A stretch of DNA of 64,000 nt from Theocolax elegans (lineage: Eukaryota > Arthropoda > Insecta > Hymenoptera > Cerocephalidae), in contig CM047426.1 in the NCBI GenBank assembly GCA_026168455.1, positions 37,945,175-38,009,174 on the forward strand, in the 5' to 3' direction. Shown piece after piece: positions 11,511 through 21,328 of the stretch; position 1 is the stretch's first letter, and each line of letters begins with the position of its first letter. Below the pieces are notes generated by a model. That model was not told the DNA's origin. It saw only the letters and a program-made list of their open reading frames with translations, and did not search any database. A program made the position numbers and the translations under genes.

Positions 11511-12200
11511 TACCCCCTTACCCCAGCCCACAAAAATTATTTATATGCAATAAAAAAAAATGCTAATCGACGTATTTTTAATTGCATTTTTTTAAATAAC
11601 TGCTACTTTTAATTTAACCCTCAAATTTTTTAAATTAATTAATTAATTAATAAAAGAAGTCATCAGGTGTAACTTCAATAATGTTTATTTCTCGAGAAAT
11701 ATTGAGTTTTTTATTGCGTAATTAATATTAAAAAATTGAACCTTTTCTTTTTTAATTGAGACACCTATAATTTCTTAAAAACTCATATATTTATTTAAAA
11801 ATTAAAAAAAAAAACATTTTTGATAAATCAACTGTACGTTACCGCCATACGGTGCATGCGTAGATACTTTCGGAAGTTTCGGAACGCCAATTTGAAAGTA
11901 ATGTGGAACGTGCTTTGTGTTTTTAAAAATAACCATCCCTCCCATTACCGAATATATGGGGCCGAACTTGCTTTCAAGGGTTGAACTCGCTTTTCAATTT
12001 TAACAAGCAATGGAATTTCCAATTCTTCAACACAAAAAGGGTTATTGATGGTAGTTCGCATAAGTATCTGAGAGACTTCCGAAAGTATCTGCGCATGTGC
12101 CGTACGGCGGTGTCGCACAGATGATTTATCAAAAATGTTTTTTTTTAATTTTTTAAATAAATATATTATTTTTTAAGAAATTAGCGGTGGCTCAATTATA
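11511..12200. mobile_element. Degenerate relative of the 2.32-kb TIR element
   Basis: It starts CCCCCTTACCCCAGCCC, followed by the ATGCTAATCGACGTATTTTTAATTG-like subterminal block of 5396-7716. It contains an inverted pair around GTACGTTACCGCCATACGG (11833) and CCGTACGGCGG (12100), plus a match to the CCATCCCTC..GGGGCCG arm of the nested MITE. The right terminus is not recognisable. Confidence 0.55.
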
Positions 12201-12512
12201 AATAAGAGTTGAAAGTATTTCAGATTCATAGTATATTTTCAGAGTATCGGAATCATAACGTGAATTTTCAAAGCATAGACTTAAAATTTTTTTAAGAACT
12301 GTCTTATAAAAGTAATATGAAATATATATGAGACATTGATCTTGAGATTAGAAATTTTAATACAGCAGAATATAATAGTTTCTAGATATTGGTATAATGT
12401 AAAATGTTGATCGGACCACTTCTCGTGTAATGCCCCATACATAATATTACATATATATATGTAAAGCCACTGTCAACAGTGTCTTAATTATATGTATAGA
12501 AGTTGAACGTAC

Positions 12513-12604
12513 CGTAGAAAATTTTTTAATATCGGCAAGATTTTCGGTAGTTGGTTCAAAAGTGCACAATTCGTAGCCAGCTGTCATTTCAAAAAGCATG
12601 TGAC
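12513..12604 (-). CDS. Slob: Slob/PXK-like pseudokinase, internal exon (C-lobe)
   Basis: Minus-strand exon with acceptor TTCATAG at 12605-12611 and donor ACG|GTACGTT at 12513/12512. It translates as HMLFEMTAGYELC then FEPTTENLADIKKFST. It joins in phase to the exon at 12792-13104 (split Gly codon G|GT), restoring FDTLSFGHMLFEM, the helix F region of the kinase fold in the Slob/PXK family. Downstream exons are not found before the repeat at 12200. The paired splice sites, matching phase and open frame argue for a real host gene and not a processed copy. Slob versus PXK cannot be settled from these residues, although AGYEL favours Slob. Confidence 0.6.
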
Positions 12605-12791
12605 CTATGAAGCATAATAATAGGATTAAACATTTCTTTTAGTTTAAATACTTGTATATAAATTCTAATAGTTATGTTTAGTAAGCCATCAATAATATTA
12701 TTTGGATATAAAAACGGTATATAAGATTCGCTAAATATGTATAATAATAATTAAATATATTTTAAAAACATAAAGATTTATATATAACCAC

Positions 12792-13104
12792 CGAAAGAAA
12801 GTGTGTCGAAGGACTCTGGTACCAGACGATGTTTGCTCTTCTGTAGTCTAGAAGCAATAATCGGCTGAATTCGACTGGTAAATCCCAGTAAGGAATTCTC
12901 GAGAGATGCAAGTCGTGCCACTCCATTTTGCACGATAACGTTACCCGAATGCAAATGTGTTACCGTGGGGAAGTCGCGCTCCTTTAACAAGACTAACGCT
13001 TCCAGTATTTGTCGACCCATACGCTGAATTTGTGATATGGGCAAACCCTTGCCCCGACTTCCGTATTTTTCTGACCAATCCTCGTTCCAGCAATTTCTCT
13101 CGAT
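12792..13104 (-). CDS. Slob: Slob/PXK-like pseudokinase, internal exon (catalytic-loop region)
   Basis: The 313-bp minus-strand exon is bounded by an acceptor (TTGTTTCACAG just above 13104) and a donor (TTCG|GTGGTT below 12792). It encodes 104 residues: WNEDWSEKYGSRGKGLP, GRQILEALVLLKERDF, HLHSGNVIVQNGVARL and LENSLLGFTSRI. The HLHSGNV sequence stands where active kinases have HRDxxxxN, so the catalytic Asp is absent, as in Slob and PXK, which are scaffolding or channel-regulating pseudokinases. Slob binds the Slowpoke calcium-activated potassium channel and 14-3-3 in flies (known for the family, not shown here). The exon is intact. The upstream intron carries the 3.3-kb palindromic element at 13522-16850, and earlier exons were not recognised in this window. 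Confidence 0.65.
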
Positions 13105-13797
13105 CTGTGAAACAATTAATACTTTATATTTAAATGTTCTCTTTATAATATGTGGCACTTTTAATATGAGAATCTAGATACGTATCTCTGGATGAAAATG
13201 TCTAAAATAATAAACGATAAAATTGAATAAAAAATAATAGGAGGTAATATTCATTAAAATGATAAACCATAAAATACAGTGATAAACAGTGGATACTTTT
13301 TATAAGAATTCGGATATTTTATCAGTTTTTATCATTTATTTTTACTTTACTTTTGTTATTAAATAAAATTACTTTTATTTAATTAATATTGTTTACTTTC
13401 AATATATTATCATTTTCGTTGTTTTTATACTTGAAGCAATATATAAGTTAAAGTAATTTTATTAATTTAATTTAATATTTTTCTTCAATATTTTAACGTA
13501 GATTTTAAATTAGCGGTACCAACCCGTGTAAAAATATAAACTATTGCCAAGATATTGCAGAGATATTGGAAATAGCTATTGCAAACATATTGCCAATATA
13601 TTGCTGCTTGATAGGAATATATTGGAAATACATTGCTAATATAGCGCTAAAGCACACTTACCCTAAGGTGCCCAATATTTGGCAATAGTTGATAAATTAT
13701 TTATTTATTAATATAGTGATAAATAAGGTTTAAATTAAATTTATAACTTAACTTAGCTAGAATCGGGTAAATTAAAAAAAAAATAAAAAAAAAGTTT

Positions 13798-13866
13798 GCC
13801 AGCCCCGGGAATTGAACCTTCAATCTTTAGATCCAGATGCTTGCTCTTTACCACTGAGCTATTTTG
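13798..13866 (-). repeat. tRNA-like segment (left outer arm)
   Basis: The minus strand holds a box A (TAGCTCAGTGG) and box B (GGTTCAATTCC) at normal tRNA spacing. The acceptor stem does not pair well, so this is tRNA-derived sequence and not a confident tRNA gene. The mirror copy is at 16085-16153. Confidence 0.6.
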
Positions 13867-14177
13867 TTATTTTGATTTTTAACAGTTAATTTCAGGCTAT
13901 AAACACCAATTTAGAAAACGTTTGATAAACTTTCTAAGTCCAAACTTTATAATTACAAATTAAAATTAAATTCAAATTAAATTCAAATAAATTGAATAAA
14001 TTGAATTTATAAATACAACCCGCGTAAAAATATAAACTATTGCCATTATATTGCCGAGCAATGGGCAATAGTTATTGCAAACATATTGCCAATATGTTGC
14101 CGCGACAATTGGCAATGTATTGCCAACATACCGCCAAACAGCATCCTCCCATATCTTTGCCAAATATTGGCAATAGT

Positions 14178-14421
14178 GTCACGGACGATTCCTTACTTGT
14201 TGATTTTTGTGTGTTAATAATTGACCTAATTATGTGTCGGATTCGCGCGGGTGGGAGTTTATAATTTGTGTACGTATTGCAAGGTGGCAATTTTGAGCGT
14301 TCCGCTCGCGAGGCTTTAGCTGACGCGCGCTTGCTCGCGATTTCCGAGCAATACGTACGATTGCGAAAGGGTTCGCGGTTCAAGGTACGTCGATCTAGAT
14401 TTACCTAAGATCGTACGTGAC
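14178..14421. mobile_element. 244-bp MITE with 6-bp target duplication
   Basis: Ends GTCACGGACGAT and ATCGTACGTGAC form a 12-bp inverted repeat with one mismatch. AATAGT flanks both sides (14172-14177 and 14422-14427). The opposite arm of the host palindrome (15755-15780) holds the uninterrupted sequence with a single AATAGT, which is a direct empty-site control. GC-rich relative to its surroundings. Confidence 0.85.
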
Positions 14422-14505
14422 AATAGTTACTATTTTATCATTTGTAAACTATTGCCAATATGTTAGCCATACCTCATAAATTTAAAAAAAAAAAAATAAT
14501 ATTAT

Positions 14506-14575
14506 CCAGCCGCGGGATTTGAACCTTCGATCTTTAGATCCGAATGCTGGCTCTTTACCACTGAGTCATTTTGCT
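14506..14575 (-). repeat. tRNA-like segment (left inner arm)
   Basis: Minus-strand box A (TGACTCAGTGG) and box B (GGTTCAAATCC). Mirror copy at 15614-15684. Confidence 0.6.
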
Positions 14576-14585
14576 ATTTTGTTAT

Positions 14586-15493
14586 CCCGAGTAGAAATGA
14601 TTTCCAGGCAAAAAGAAGGCCCTGTTCAGGTACCTGACGAATATTAAAAGGCCCTGAACAGGTGCCTGTAAAGGGCCTTTAAAAAATGTAATGGGGTGGA
14701 GATCAGGGCCTGTTTTATGTAATACTATTTTGTGGGTATGTTCAGGTGATATTAAGGCACTTAATTAGTAGTAAAAACTAAATCTGAATGTATTTGTTAT
14801 TTTACCTTTGTTTTTAATTGTTAACCTTTAGAGGACGGGAATTTTCAAAACCACAAAATATACTAATATAAAGTTACATGCGTGTGTGTGTGTGTGTGCG
14901 TGTAGGTTTTGTAAATAAAATAAAATGCATTTTAATACATTAATATTTATTAAACATAAATTTTATAGATAATATAATTAAAATATATGGTTTAATATAA
15001 TTTCCAAATAATTACAACAATCTTAATATAATATTATTAACTTTGAGCTTTTTTTATACAATACAAAATTAAATCTTTTCACATATTTAAAGCAATATAA
15101 TACTGCATAAACTTTTATATTATTAAAGTGTTTTTTTAAACTTTCACTATTTATATATTGTATTTTCCTTTTCAATCGATACCTTCGAACTCTTAGTAAA
15201 TTATATTTATATACTATATATTATTACTCATTTATTACTCATTTTATATTTATAAAAAACTCTTGATAAAATTCTAACCTGAAAATTTATATACAATACT
15301 ATATAATTTGTAGATATTATTACTAACCTCACATTCGAATTAACAAAATTGACTTTTACTATACGTCACATCCGAACTAACAAAATTAGGCCCTGACTTA
15401 AATTCCATTACATTCGTATCCCGGCCCTTAACAGGCGGCCTTTTCAGGCCCTGTTTTCTAATTCAGGCGGCCTGGCTAGAATTTCTACTCGGG
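14586..15493. mobile_element. Non-autonomous element with CCCGAGTAGAAAT ends and 2-bp AT flanks
   Basis: Inverted ends CCCGAGTAGAAAT / ATTTCTACTCGGG lie between AT dinucleotides. Subterminal GGCCCTGTTCAGG-like repeats recur at both ends in mirrored orientation. The ends resemble the CCCAAGTAAAAAAAAT left end of the BEN/TNP2 transposon at 18007, so this could be a derivative mobilised by such an element (inference). It contains a (TG)n tract at 14882-14900. Confidence 0.65.
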
Positions 15494-15613
15494 ATGAGGA
15501 GTTAATTTCAGGCTATAAAGAACAGTTGAAAATGTGGTTAAAAAATTTCTAAGTCCAAAATTTTATGAATTCAACTGTTCTTTATAGCCTGAAATTAACT
15601 CTTAATAACAAAA

Positions 15614-15684
15614 TAGCAAAATGGCTTAGTGGTAAAGAGCCGGCATTCGGATCTAAAGATCGAAGGTTCAAATCCCGCGGCTGG
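15614..15684 (+). repeat. tRNA-like segment (right inner arm)
   Basis: Mirror of 14506-14575; box A TGGCTTAGTGG and box B GGTTCAAATCC. Confidence 0.6.
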
Positions 15685-16084
15685 CTAATATTTTTTTTTT
15701 ATTTTTTTTTTTTAAATTTATGACGTATGGCCAACATATTGGCAATAGTTTACAAATGATAAAATAATAACTATTGCCAATATTTGGTAAAGATATGGGA
15801 GGATGCTGTTTGGCGGTATGTTGGCAATACATTGCCAATTGTCGCGGCAACATATTGGCAATATGTTTGCAATAACTATTGCCCATTGCTCGGCAATATA
15901 ATGGCAATAGTTTATATTTTTACGCGGGTATTGTATTTATAAATTCAATTTATTCAATTTATTTGAATTTAATTTGAATTTAATTTTAATTTGTAATTAT
16001 AAAGTTTGGACTTAGAAAGTTTATCAAACGTTTTCTAAATTGGTGTTTATAGCCTGAAATTAACTGTTAAAAATCAAAATAACA

Positions 16085-16153
16085 AAATAGCTCAGTGGTA
16101 AAGAGCAAGCATCCGGATCTAAAGATTGAAGGTTCAATTCCCGGGGCTGGCTA
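16085..16153 (+). repeat. tRNA-like segment (right outer arm)
   Basis: Mirror of 13798-13866; box A TAGCTCAGTGG and box B GGTTCAATTCC. The anticodon stem is poorly formed. Confidence 0.6.
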
Positions 16154-16310
16154 ACTTTTTTTTTTATTTTTTTTTAATTTACCCGATTCTAGCTAAGTTT
16201 AGTTATAAATTTAATTTAAACCTTATTTATCACTATAATAATAAATAAATAATTTATCAACTATTGCCAAATATTGGGAACCTTAGGGTAAGTGTGCTTT
16301 AGCGCTATAT

Positions 16311-16721
16311 TTTTTTTTTTTTTTTATTCTTGATTTTGTGCCCTCTTTTTTCCTGGCACTTCCTACCGTTTATCCCCTGGGGGACTTTAACGGTGTCCAC
16401 CTACCACCTATGTGTGGGTGCTTTTATCCCTCTCTTAATAACCCCACCATCTCGCATTCGCCCGGGGTTATGCCCGTGGATGAGGGAAACCTGTGAAGCA
16501 GGGAAAACCTCACCCGAGATGGCCGGTGTATGAAAAATTCTTTTTGGGTGTCAAAGTCACATTGCGTAGGCCTTGACACCGAAACCGAATGTTTCACACC
16601 TCCCGCTCACGTTGTGAAGTGTGAAAAACACCTAAGCCACGAAAGCCAAGCGACCGAGAACGTCACCCATCCACTTGGGTACCGCGCTCAATACTGCTTA
16701 ACTTCCGTGACCGCGTCGGTT
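16311..16721 (-). mobile_element. 5S rRNA-derived SINE with 15-bp target duplication
   Basis: The minus strand ends in poly(A) (poly(T) at 16311-16325), and the insert is flanked by the exact 15-bp repeat GCTTTAGCGCTATAT (16296-16310 and 16723-16737). Its minus-strand head, 16712-16666, reads GAAGTTAAGCAGTATTGAGC, then GCGGTACCCAAGTGGATGGG, then TGAC. This is the conserved internal control region (box A/C) of 5S rRNA. The body of about 340 bp is unrelated to 5S. The left arm of the host palindrome (13640-13665) shows the empty site. This fits the SINE3 class, transcribed by RNA polymerase III from an internal 5S-type promoter. Confidence 0.8.
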
Positions 16722-16911
16722 TGCTTTAGCGCTATATCAACAATGTATTTCCAATATATTCCTATCAAGCAGCAATATATTGGCAATATGTTTGCAATAG
16801 CTATTTCCAATATCTCTGCAATATATCTTGGTTTATATTTTTACGCGGGTTGGTACCGCTAATTTAAAATCAACGTTAAAATTATTAAATTTTGTTTAAT
16901 CATTCTCTTCT

Positions 16912-17152
16912 CGTGTCCATACATTGACTCTTGGGTGTGTATGTATGTGTGATGAGCGTATATAAGTGCATGGCGCTGGTGAGCATCTCGTGCTCTGTAT
17001 ACGCGAGCTTTTCGGTTAGTTCGTCCCGAGCACCTCTCGAAGAAAGTCTAATCTTGACAAGAGCAATGCTAATGCTCATATGTATATAATTATATTATAA
17101 TACAAAACTACATTTGACTTTTAATCAATTGTGCATTATTCTTCCCACATAC
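16912..17152 (+). mobile_element. Possible short solo LTR with TATA box
   Basis: The segment starts TGTCCATAC and ends TTCCCACA. It contains GCGTATATAAG (16957) followed by a GC-rich stretch and an AT-rich tail. It interrupts the outer inverted flank of the preceding palindrome. No target duplication was found, so the boundaries are uncertain. Confidence 0.35.
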
Positions 17153-17199
17153 ACAAATTCAATAAAAATATTGAAGAAAAATCTTCGCGACCCGAATTA

Positions 17200-18006
17200 T
17201 AGCCCTGCAAGACATCATAGTCTAGCTAAAAGTTACTTTTGTTGTTGCAACTAAATTTGTATTTGGAACTAAAAAAGCTTTTAATAGTTATTATCAGTTG
17301 TAAAAGAGCAAATATAATTTGAACTTATTGCTGTATATATATTTTAGGATGTGCAAATAAAGTTTATAAAAAAAATAAGTTATTGTTAAATAAAAATTTT
17401 TTTATTAAAATTCCATAATAAATTTATATACATGTTATTGATCTCCAAAGCATCCTTGTGATATGTTACATAAATAATTTTTTCTATTACAAGATATCAA
17501 AATACATTGACCTTTTATGTCTTCTGGTATACAAAAATATAACTCATTTTCTTGTAAAAAAAACATTCTTGAATATGTTGAATTCCTGGTAGATTGAATG
17601 CTTATCATTTAGTTTCCTTAACGGATTCAGAAAAATTATTTTTGTTGATTACTCTCTACTATGATGCAAATATATTTTATAACTCCTTTTAATTCGGAAT
17701 ATGTTTCTATAACCAAATCATTAATTTTCGAGTCTTCACAGTAAGATTTGGTTGTACTTATATCGAACACCTTTGTAAATCACTTTTTGATAACTCGTGC
17801 AAGAACCAGTAAAATTTAATTGTTCTTCCTTCTCATTAAATATGTAACAATTTCCTGTACCGATTACATCATTATTTACCTTAATACAACATTATATCCT
17901 ATTTTCAAAATTTTCCAAGAAATCCAACACCCTTGATCCAATCAGAAAATATGTTGAAACTACTATGAACAGTTTGACACAGAGGTCAAATAAAAGCTTG
18001 AGACAT
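17200..18006. other. AT-rich intergenic stretch without recognisable feature
   Basis: No supported gene or repeat. The minus strand shows an acceptor-like TTGCAG followed by a short open stretch at 17200-17170, too short to call an exon. Confidence 0.35.
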
Positions 18007-18088
18007 CCCAAGTAAAAAAAATATATACAGACTACGTATGAATTGTGTCTAGATGACTGCATATAATCTTCATGGAAAAATGAACATA

Positions 18089-18262
18089 TATAATCTCTAT
18101 AAATACTATATGGAATATATATATAATCACTATAACTACTATATAGAAGATATATAATCTCTATAACAACTGTGTAGAATCTTTATTTCTACATCACTAC
18201 TATTTAGAACATATGTATAATCTTTATAACTACTATACATGATAAAAAATATGCTAAAAAAG
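18089..18262. repeat. Left subterminal repeat array of the BEN/TNP2 transposon
   Basis: Four to five imperfect ~35-bp units of ATAATCACTATAACTACTAT type. The array is bounded on the inner side by ATATGCTAAAAAAG and matches the reverse complement of 38982-39136. Confidence 0.7.
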
Positions 18263-18419
18263 AGATTTATTTTTAATAAATACAAAATTTATTACATTAA
18301 CAATTAAATAATCAAACAATTAAGTTGGCCAGCAATGCACAGAACAAATCCAAAATTAACATAAAAGGTGTCGAAAAATTTGTTTATTCAAATTTTTTTT
18401 TCTTTATGGCATTTAGTTC

Positions 18420-18529
18420 TTATGCACTTTTTATTTCCTGTAGTATTGATCGTACGCTAGATTTAATTTGCTGTCTGCTCTGAAATTCCCATTTTGGATT
18501 CTGATACGTTCCATATTTTTGTGCATAAG
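18420..18529 (-). CDS. BEN-domain gene, terminal exon
   Basis: The minus-strand acceptor ACAATAG lies just above 18529. The exon reads AYAQKYGTYQNPKWEFQ then SRQQIKSSVRSILQEIKSA to a TAA at 18420-18422. An alternative frame is also open, and the phase does not fit the donor CAG|GTAAAG of the previous exon; it fits if the donor is instead CTG|GTATAA near 18671. The splice into this exon is therefore unresolved. Confidence 0.5.
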
Positions 18530-18657
18530 CTATTGTATAAAAATATAATAATAAAAACCTTGTATTAAATTTCCGTGTAAATAATTTCATAAACGTACTT
18601 AAAATTGTGTCTACTGCTAGTGTGTATGTAATTTTGGACGAATTTCACCTCCTTTAC

Positions 18658-18805
18658 CTGTGCTTTTATACCAGTCAGTGTACACATCTGTAAGGCATTA
18701 TCGGTAAATATTCCTTTAAACAAGCCTCTAGCTAGTTCGGTGGATTTTTTTGAAATATTTTGTAAATTTGTTAAATAGATTTTTTTAATATAGATACCGG
18801 AATTA
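18658..18805 (-). CDS. BEN-domain gene, exon 10, 3' part (core of BEN domain)
   Basis: Minus-strand reading continues from 20823-20807 across the SINE insertion: NSGIYIKKIYLTNLQ, STELARGLFKGIFTDNAL and MCTLTGIKAQ, then a donor CAG|GTAAAG below 18658. The pattern of LI..SG.Y, LAR.L, F......C.LTG is the BEN domain signature, a four-helix DNA- and chromatin-binding fold found in insect repressors such as Insensitive and Elba factors and in some large DNA viruses and polydnaviruses. The domain reads open across the full exon once the insertion (one 12-bp target copy) is discounted. Confidence 0.75.
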
Positions 18806-20794
18806 GGTTTTTTTTTTATTATTTTAACGTCGCTCTTTTTATGCTTCTAAACCGGTGCTAATCAGCGACGGAGGTCATACGAGTCTTGGTGAACCCTGGC
18901 GAAAATAATCATATGATTATTCATGCGAATTATCGAGTGATTTATCAAGTGATTTATCGGGTGATTTATTGAGTGATATATCACTTGACGATTTGGCGCT
19001 ATTTATCACTTGATATATATATCACTAAACCAAAATATTTAAGAAATGTGCAAATGACTATTTCTAGATTCAAAATTCGATAATAAATAGTTAAAAAATT
19101 ATGTCAAGAAAACATAAAATAAATAAAAAAAAGTATTACACATTTTTCTGTTTATGTTAGTTATTCACCCATCCACTTATTAACCGCGGTCAATGCTGCT
19201 TAATTTTCATGATCAATCATTTCGCAGTCTATTCTCAATGCTACATTCACATAAGCAGTTACAAAGATAATAAAAACATATTTGTAGACATTTCAAAAAG
19301 CCCAGTTAGAATTTATTTTAATGGTATTAATTTTAATGGAATAAACATATTTTTAAAAATATGGACAATTTCATACAAGTTAAAATTTTAATGTACATAT
19401 CGGTACCATATTAGAAGAACAATATATATTTAGTAATATATTGCAGCAATTTCATATTAATTTAACTAGACTTTTTGAAACGTCTACAAATATGTTTTCA
19501 TTATCTTATTGTAACTGTTTGTGAATGTAGCAGATAGAAGATAGTAAATCATACAATAGAAAATACTAAAATCAGTATGGAAGTAATAATTAATTAAGTA
19601 ATATTTAACATTTCAAATACATATATTTCGTTAATCCAATTATTAAATATCAAAAAGTCCTTCTACAAAGGTGTAAAAATTCGCAAGTATGATGTAATTT
19701 CAATTACGTATTAACAATTCTTATCTTACTTTGTAAAAACTTACTGCAACAGAAAATACTGAAATCAAAATGCGGAATCATCAAATTTTCTGCTGAAAAA
19801 TTTAGTACATTTACTCAAAAAGTATACTACATAAAATTTATTTCATAATTATTAGCCCTGGCTTATCTTATATCAATAAATAAACAATATAATATTAATA
19901 ATTATATTCATTTGTGCATATTAATTTCTCCATATGTATTAAAACGTAAATATCTCTTTTTTATTGGTGTAAAATTATTTTTTGTATTTTTTTAAACCAA
20001 TAAAATAGAGATATTTACGTTTTAATAAATTATGGAGAAATTAATATCGTACAAATGAATGAATATTACTTCCATACTGATTTTAGTATTTTCTATTGCA
20101 TGATTTACTATCGTCTACCTGCTACATTCACAAGTTACAATAAGATAATGAAAACATATTTGTAGTCTTTTCAAATAGCCTAGTTTTGTCCATATTTTTA
20201 AAAATATGTTTATTCCATTGAAAATAATACCATTAAAATAAATTCTAACTGGGCTTTTTGAAATGTCTACAAATATGTTTTTATTATCTTTGTAACTGTT
20301 TGTGAATGTAGCATTGAGAATAGACTGAGAAATAATTGATCATGAAAGTTAAGCAGCATTGACCGCGGTTAATAAGTGGATGGGTGAATAACTAACATAA
20401 ACAGAAAAATGTGTAATACTTTTTTTTTATTTATTTTATGTTTTTTGACATAATTTTTGAACTATTTATTATCGAATTTTGAATCTAGAAATAGTCATTT
20501 GCACATTTCTTAAATATTTTGGTTTAGTGATATATCAAGTGATTTATCAAGTGATAAATAGCACCAAATCGTCAAGTGATATATCACTCAATAAATCACC
20601 CGATAAATCACTTGATAAATCACTCGATTATTCGCGTGAATAATCATATGATTATTTTCGCCAGGGAAGAAAGCACTTGTTGAAAATACATTCGCGCCAG
20701 TGGTGCTTGTATCAATCGGCCGGGGCCGGGAATCGAAACTGGGACCTCCAGATTACGAGCCCGACGCCCTACCGACCGAGCCATCGCAGGCCTC
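18806..20794 (-). mobile_element. tRNA-derived SINE inserted in a BEN exon, itself split by a MITE
   Basis: The insert is bounded by the exact 12-bp repeat ATACCGGAATTA (18794-18805 and 20795-20806). Minus strand: head GAGGCCTGCGATGGCTCGG (20794), box A TGGCTCGGTCGG and box B GTTTCGATTCC, then CAAGCACCACTGG. After the MITE at 18894-20666 the tail resumes with ACCAAGACTCGTATGACCTC and AGAAGCATAAAAAGAGCGAC, ending in an A-rich tract near 18807-18820. Same family as 63793-63959, 59031-59145 and 11318. Transcription would be by polymerase III. Confidence 0.82.
18894..20666. mobile_element. 1.77-kb snap-back MITE (CCCTGGCG ends, 2-bp AA duplication) carrying 5S-like segments
   Basis: The ends CCCTGGCGAAAATAATCATA and its inverse lie between AA dinucleotides. 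The SINE copy at 63880-63890 (GCTTTCTTTACCAAG) provides the empty site. The arms (18894-19400 and 20160-20666) are near-perfect inverted copies with a row of GTGATTTATC units near the ends. Each arm contains a 5S rRNA-like piece (19165-19210 and 20341-20388: GTTAAGCAGCATTGACCGCG, then GTGGATGGGTGA). A smaller inner hairpin lies at 19915-20045. The short frame at 19209-19391 is not coding. Confidence 0.78.
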
Positions 20795-20806
20795 ATACCG
20801 GAATTA

Positions 20807-20823
20807 AGTATTAACTCCTTCAC
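20807..20823 (-). CDS. BEN-domain gene, exon 10, 5' part
   Basis: After the acceptor ATTTCAG above 20823, the minus strand reads VKELI and joins through the ATACCGGAATTA target site to NSGIYIKK at 18805. Together this is the first helix of the BEN domain. Confidence 0.65.
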
Positions 20824-20921
20824 CTGAAATCATTTGTAATTAATTTTTTAGTAATATGCTCTAGTTTTATTTTTATTACTACAATTTTATCATAAAAAAT
20901 TTATTACATAAAATACAATAC

Positions 20922-20977
20922 CTTACCTCCATCCTTAAATGAATATTTTAAAGTCCATTCATCATGGTTGGTAGTTT
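20922..20977 (-). CDS. BEN-domain gene, exon 9
   Basis: Acceptor AATAATCAG lies above 20977. The reading TTNHDEWTLKYSFKDGGK ends at donor AAG|GTATTG below 20922 (an alternative donor G|GTAAGG lies at 20927). With the AAG|GTATTG donor the phase joins VKELI of exon 10 directly. Confidence 0.55.
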
Positions 20978-21103
20978 CTGATTATTTTAAAGTGAGTTGA
21001 GATGTGCACTAATGAAAAGATAAATTTTTATTTGAAATAGTTAAAACCTATATAAGCACTTATTTTAAAATCTACCTTTTTTGTTAAGTACTTATTGGTT
21101 TAC

Positions 21104-21236
21104 TGGTGGACGAAAGAACAGTTTGCTCATTTTCTTTATCATTTTCGTCAGAAAAATCGTACAGGTTATCGAGAATCGTGGAACATTTACGAACAGGTAC
21201 TGCATTTTTTTTAATTTTTCCCATGTCTTGGTGATA
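21104..21236 (-). CDS. BEN-domain gene, exon 8
   Basis: Acceptor ATCTATAG lies above 21236. Reading: YHQDMGKIKKNAVPVRK, STILDNLYDFSDENDKEN and EQTVLSSTS. The donor is A|GTAAAC near 21104 or A|GTACTT near 21092; both are phase 1 and match exon 9. Acidic, probably disordered linker of a multi-exon nuclear protein. Confidence 0.55.
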
Positions 21237-21328
21237 CTATAGATAATTATAAATTAAAAAGTACATTTTAATATGGTGATGTTATCATGATTCTATTTGT
21301 TGAGTTGTAAAATATTATAAAAATTTAC

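Larger units (their letters stand above)
14018..15929. mobile_element. Snap-back element (inner), same terminus family
   Basis: The termini ACCCGCGTAAAAATATAAAC and inverse repeat those of the outer element. The arms contain TATTGCCAATATGTTGC-type motifs and the second tRNA-like pair. It lies in the loop of the outer palindrome, so the family has inserted into itself. Confidence 0.65.
13522..16850. mobile_element. Large snap-back element (outer) with nested insertions
   Basis: Termini ACCCGTGTAAAAATATAAAC at 13522 and its inverse ending 16850 bound two long inverted arms rich in TATTGCCAATA motifs. The inverted similarity continues outside the termini (TTTTAAATTAGCGGTACCA at 13503 versus its complement at 16851-16872), so the duplication may be larger than the element itself. 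The arms hold paired tRNA-like segments and the nested element at 14018-15929. No transposase was seen. The arm-to-arm comparison shows that the left arm gained the insert at 14178 and the right arm the SINE at 16311. Confidence 0.75.

Noticed and set aside
13798..16153. Four possible tRNA genes
   Set aside because: Box A and box B are good but the acceptor and anticodon stems do not form properly and the units sit in transposon arms; called tRNA-like instead.
17150..17215. Possible further Slob-like exon (minus strand after TTGCAG)
   Set aside because: Only about ten codons before low-complexity sequence shared with the palindrome flank; no residues typical of the family.
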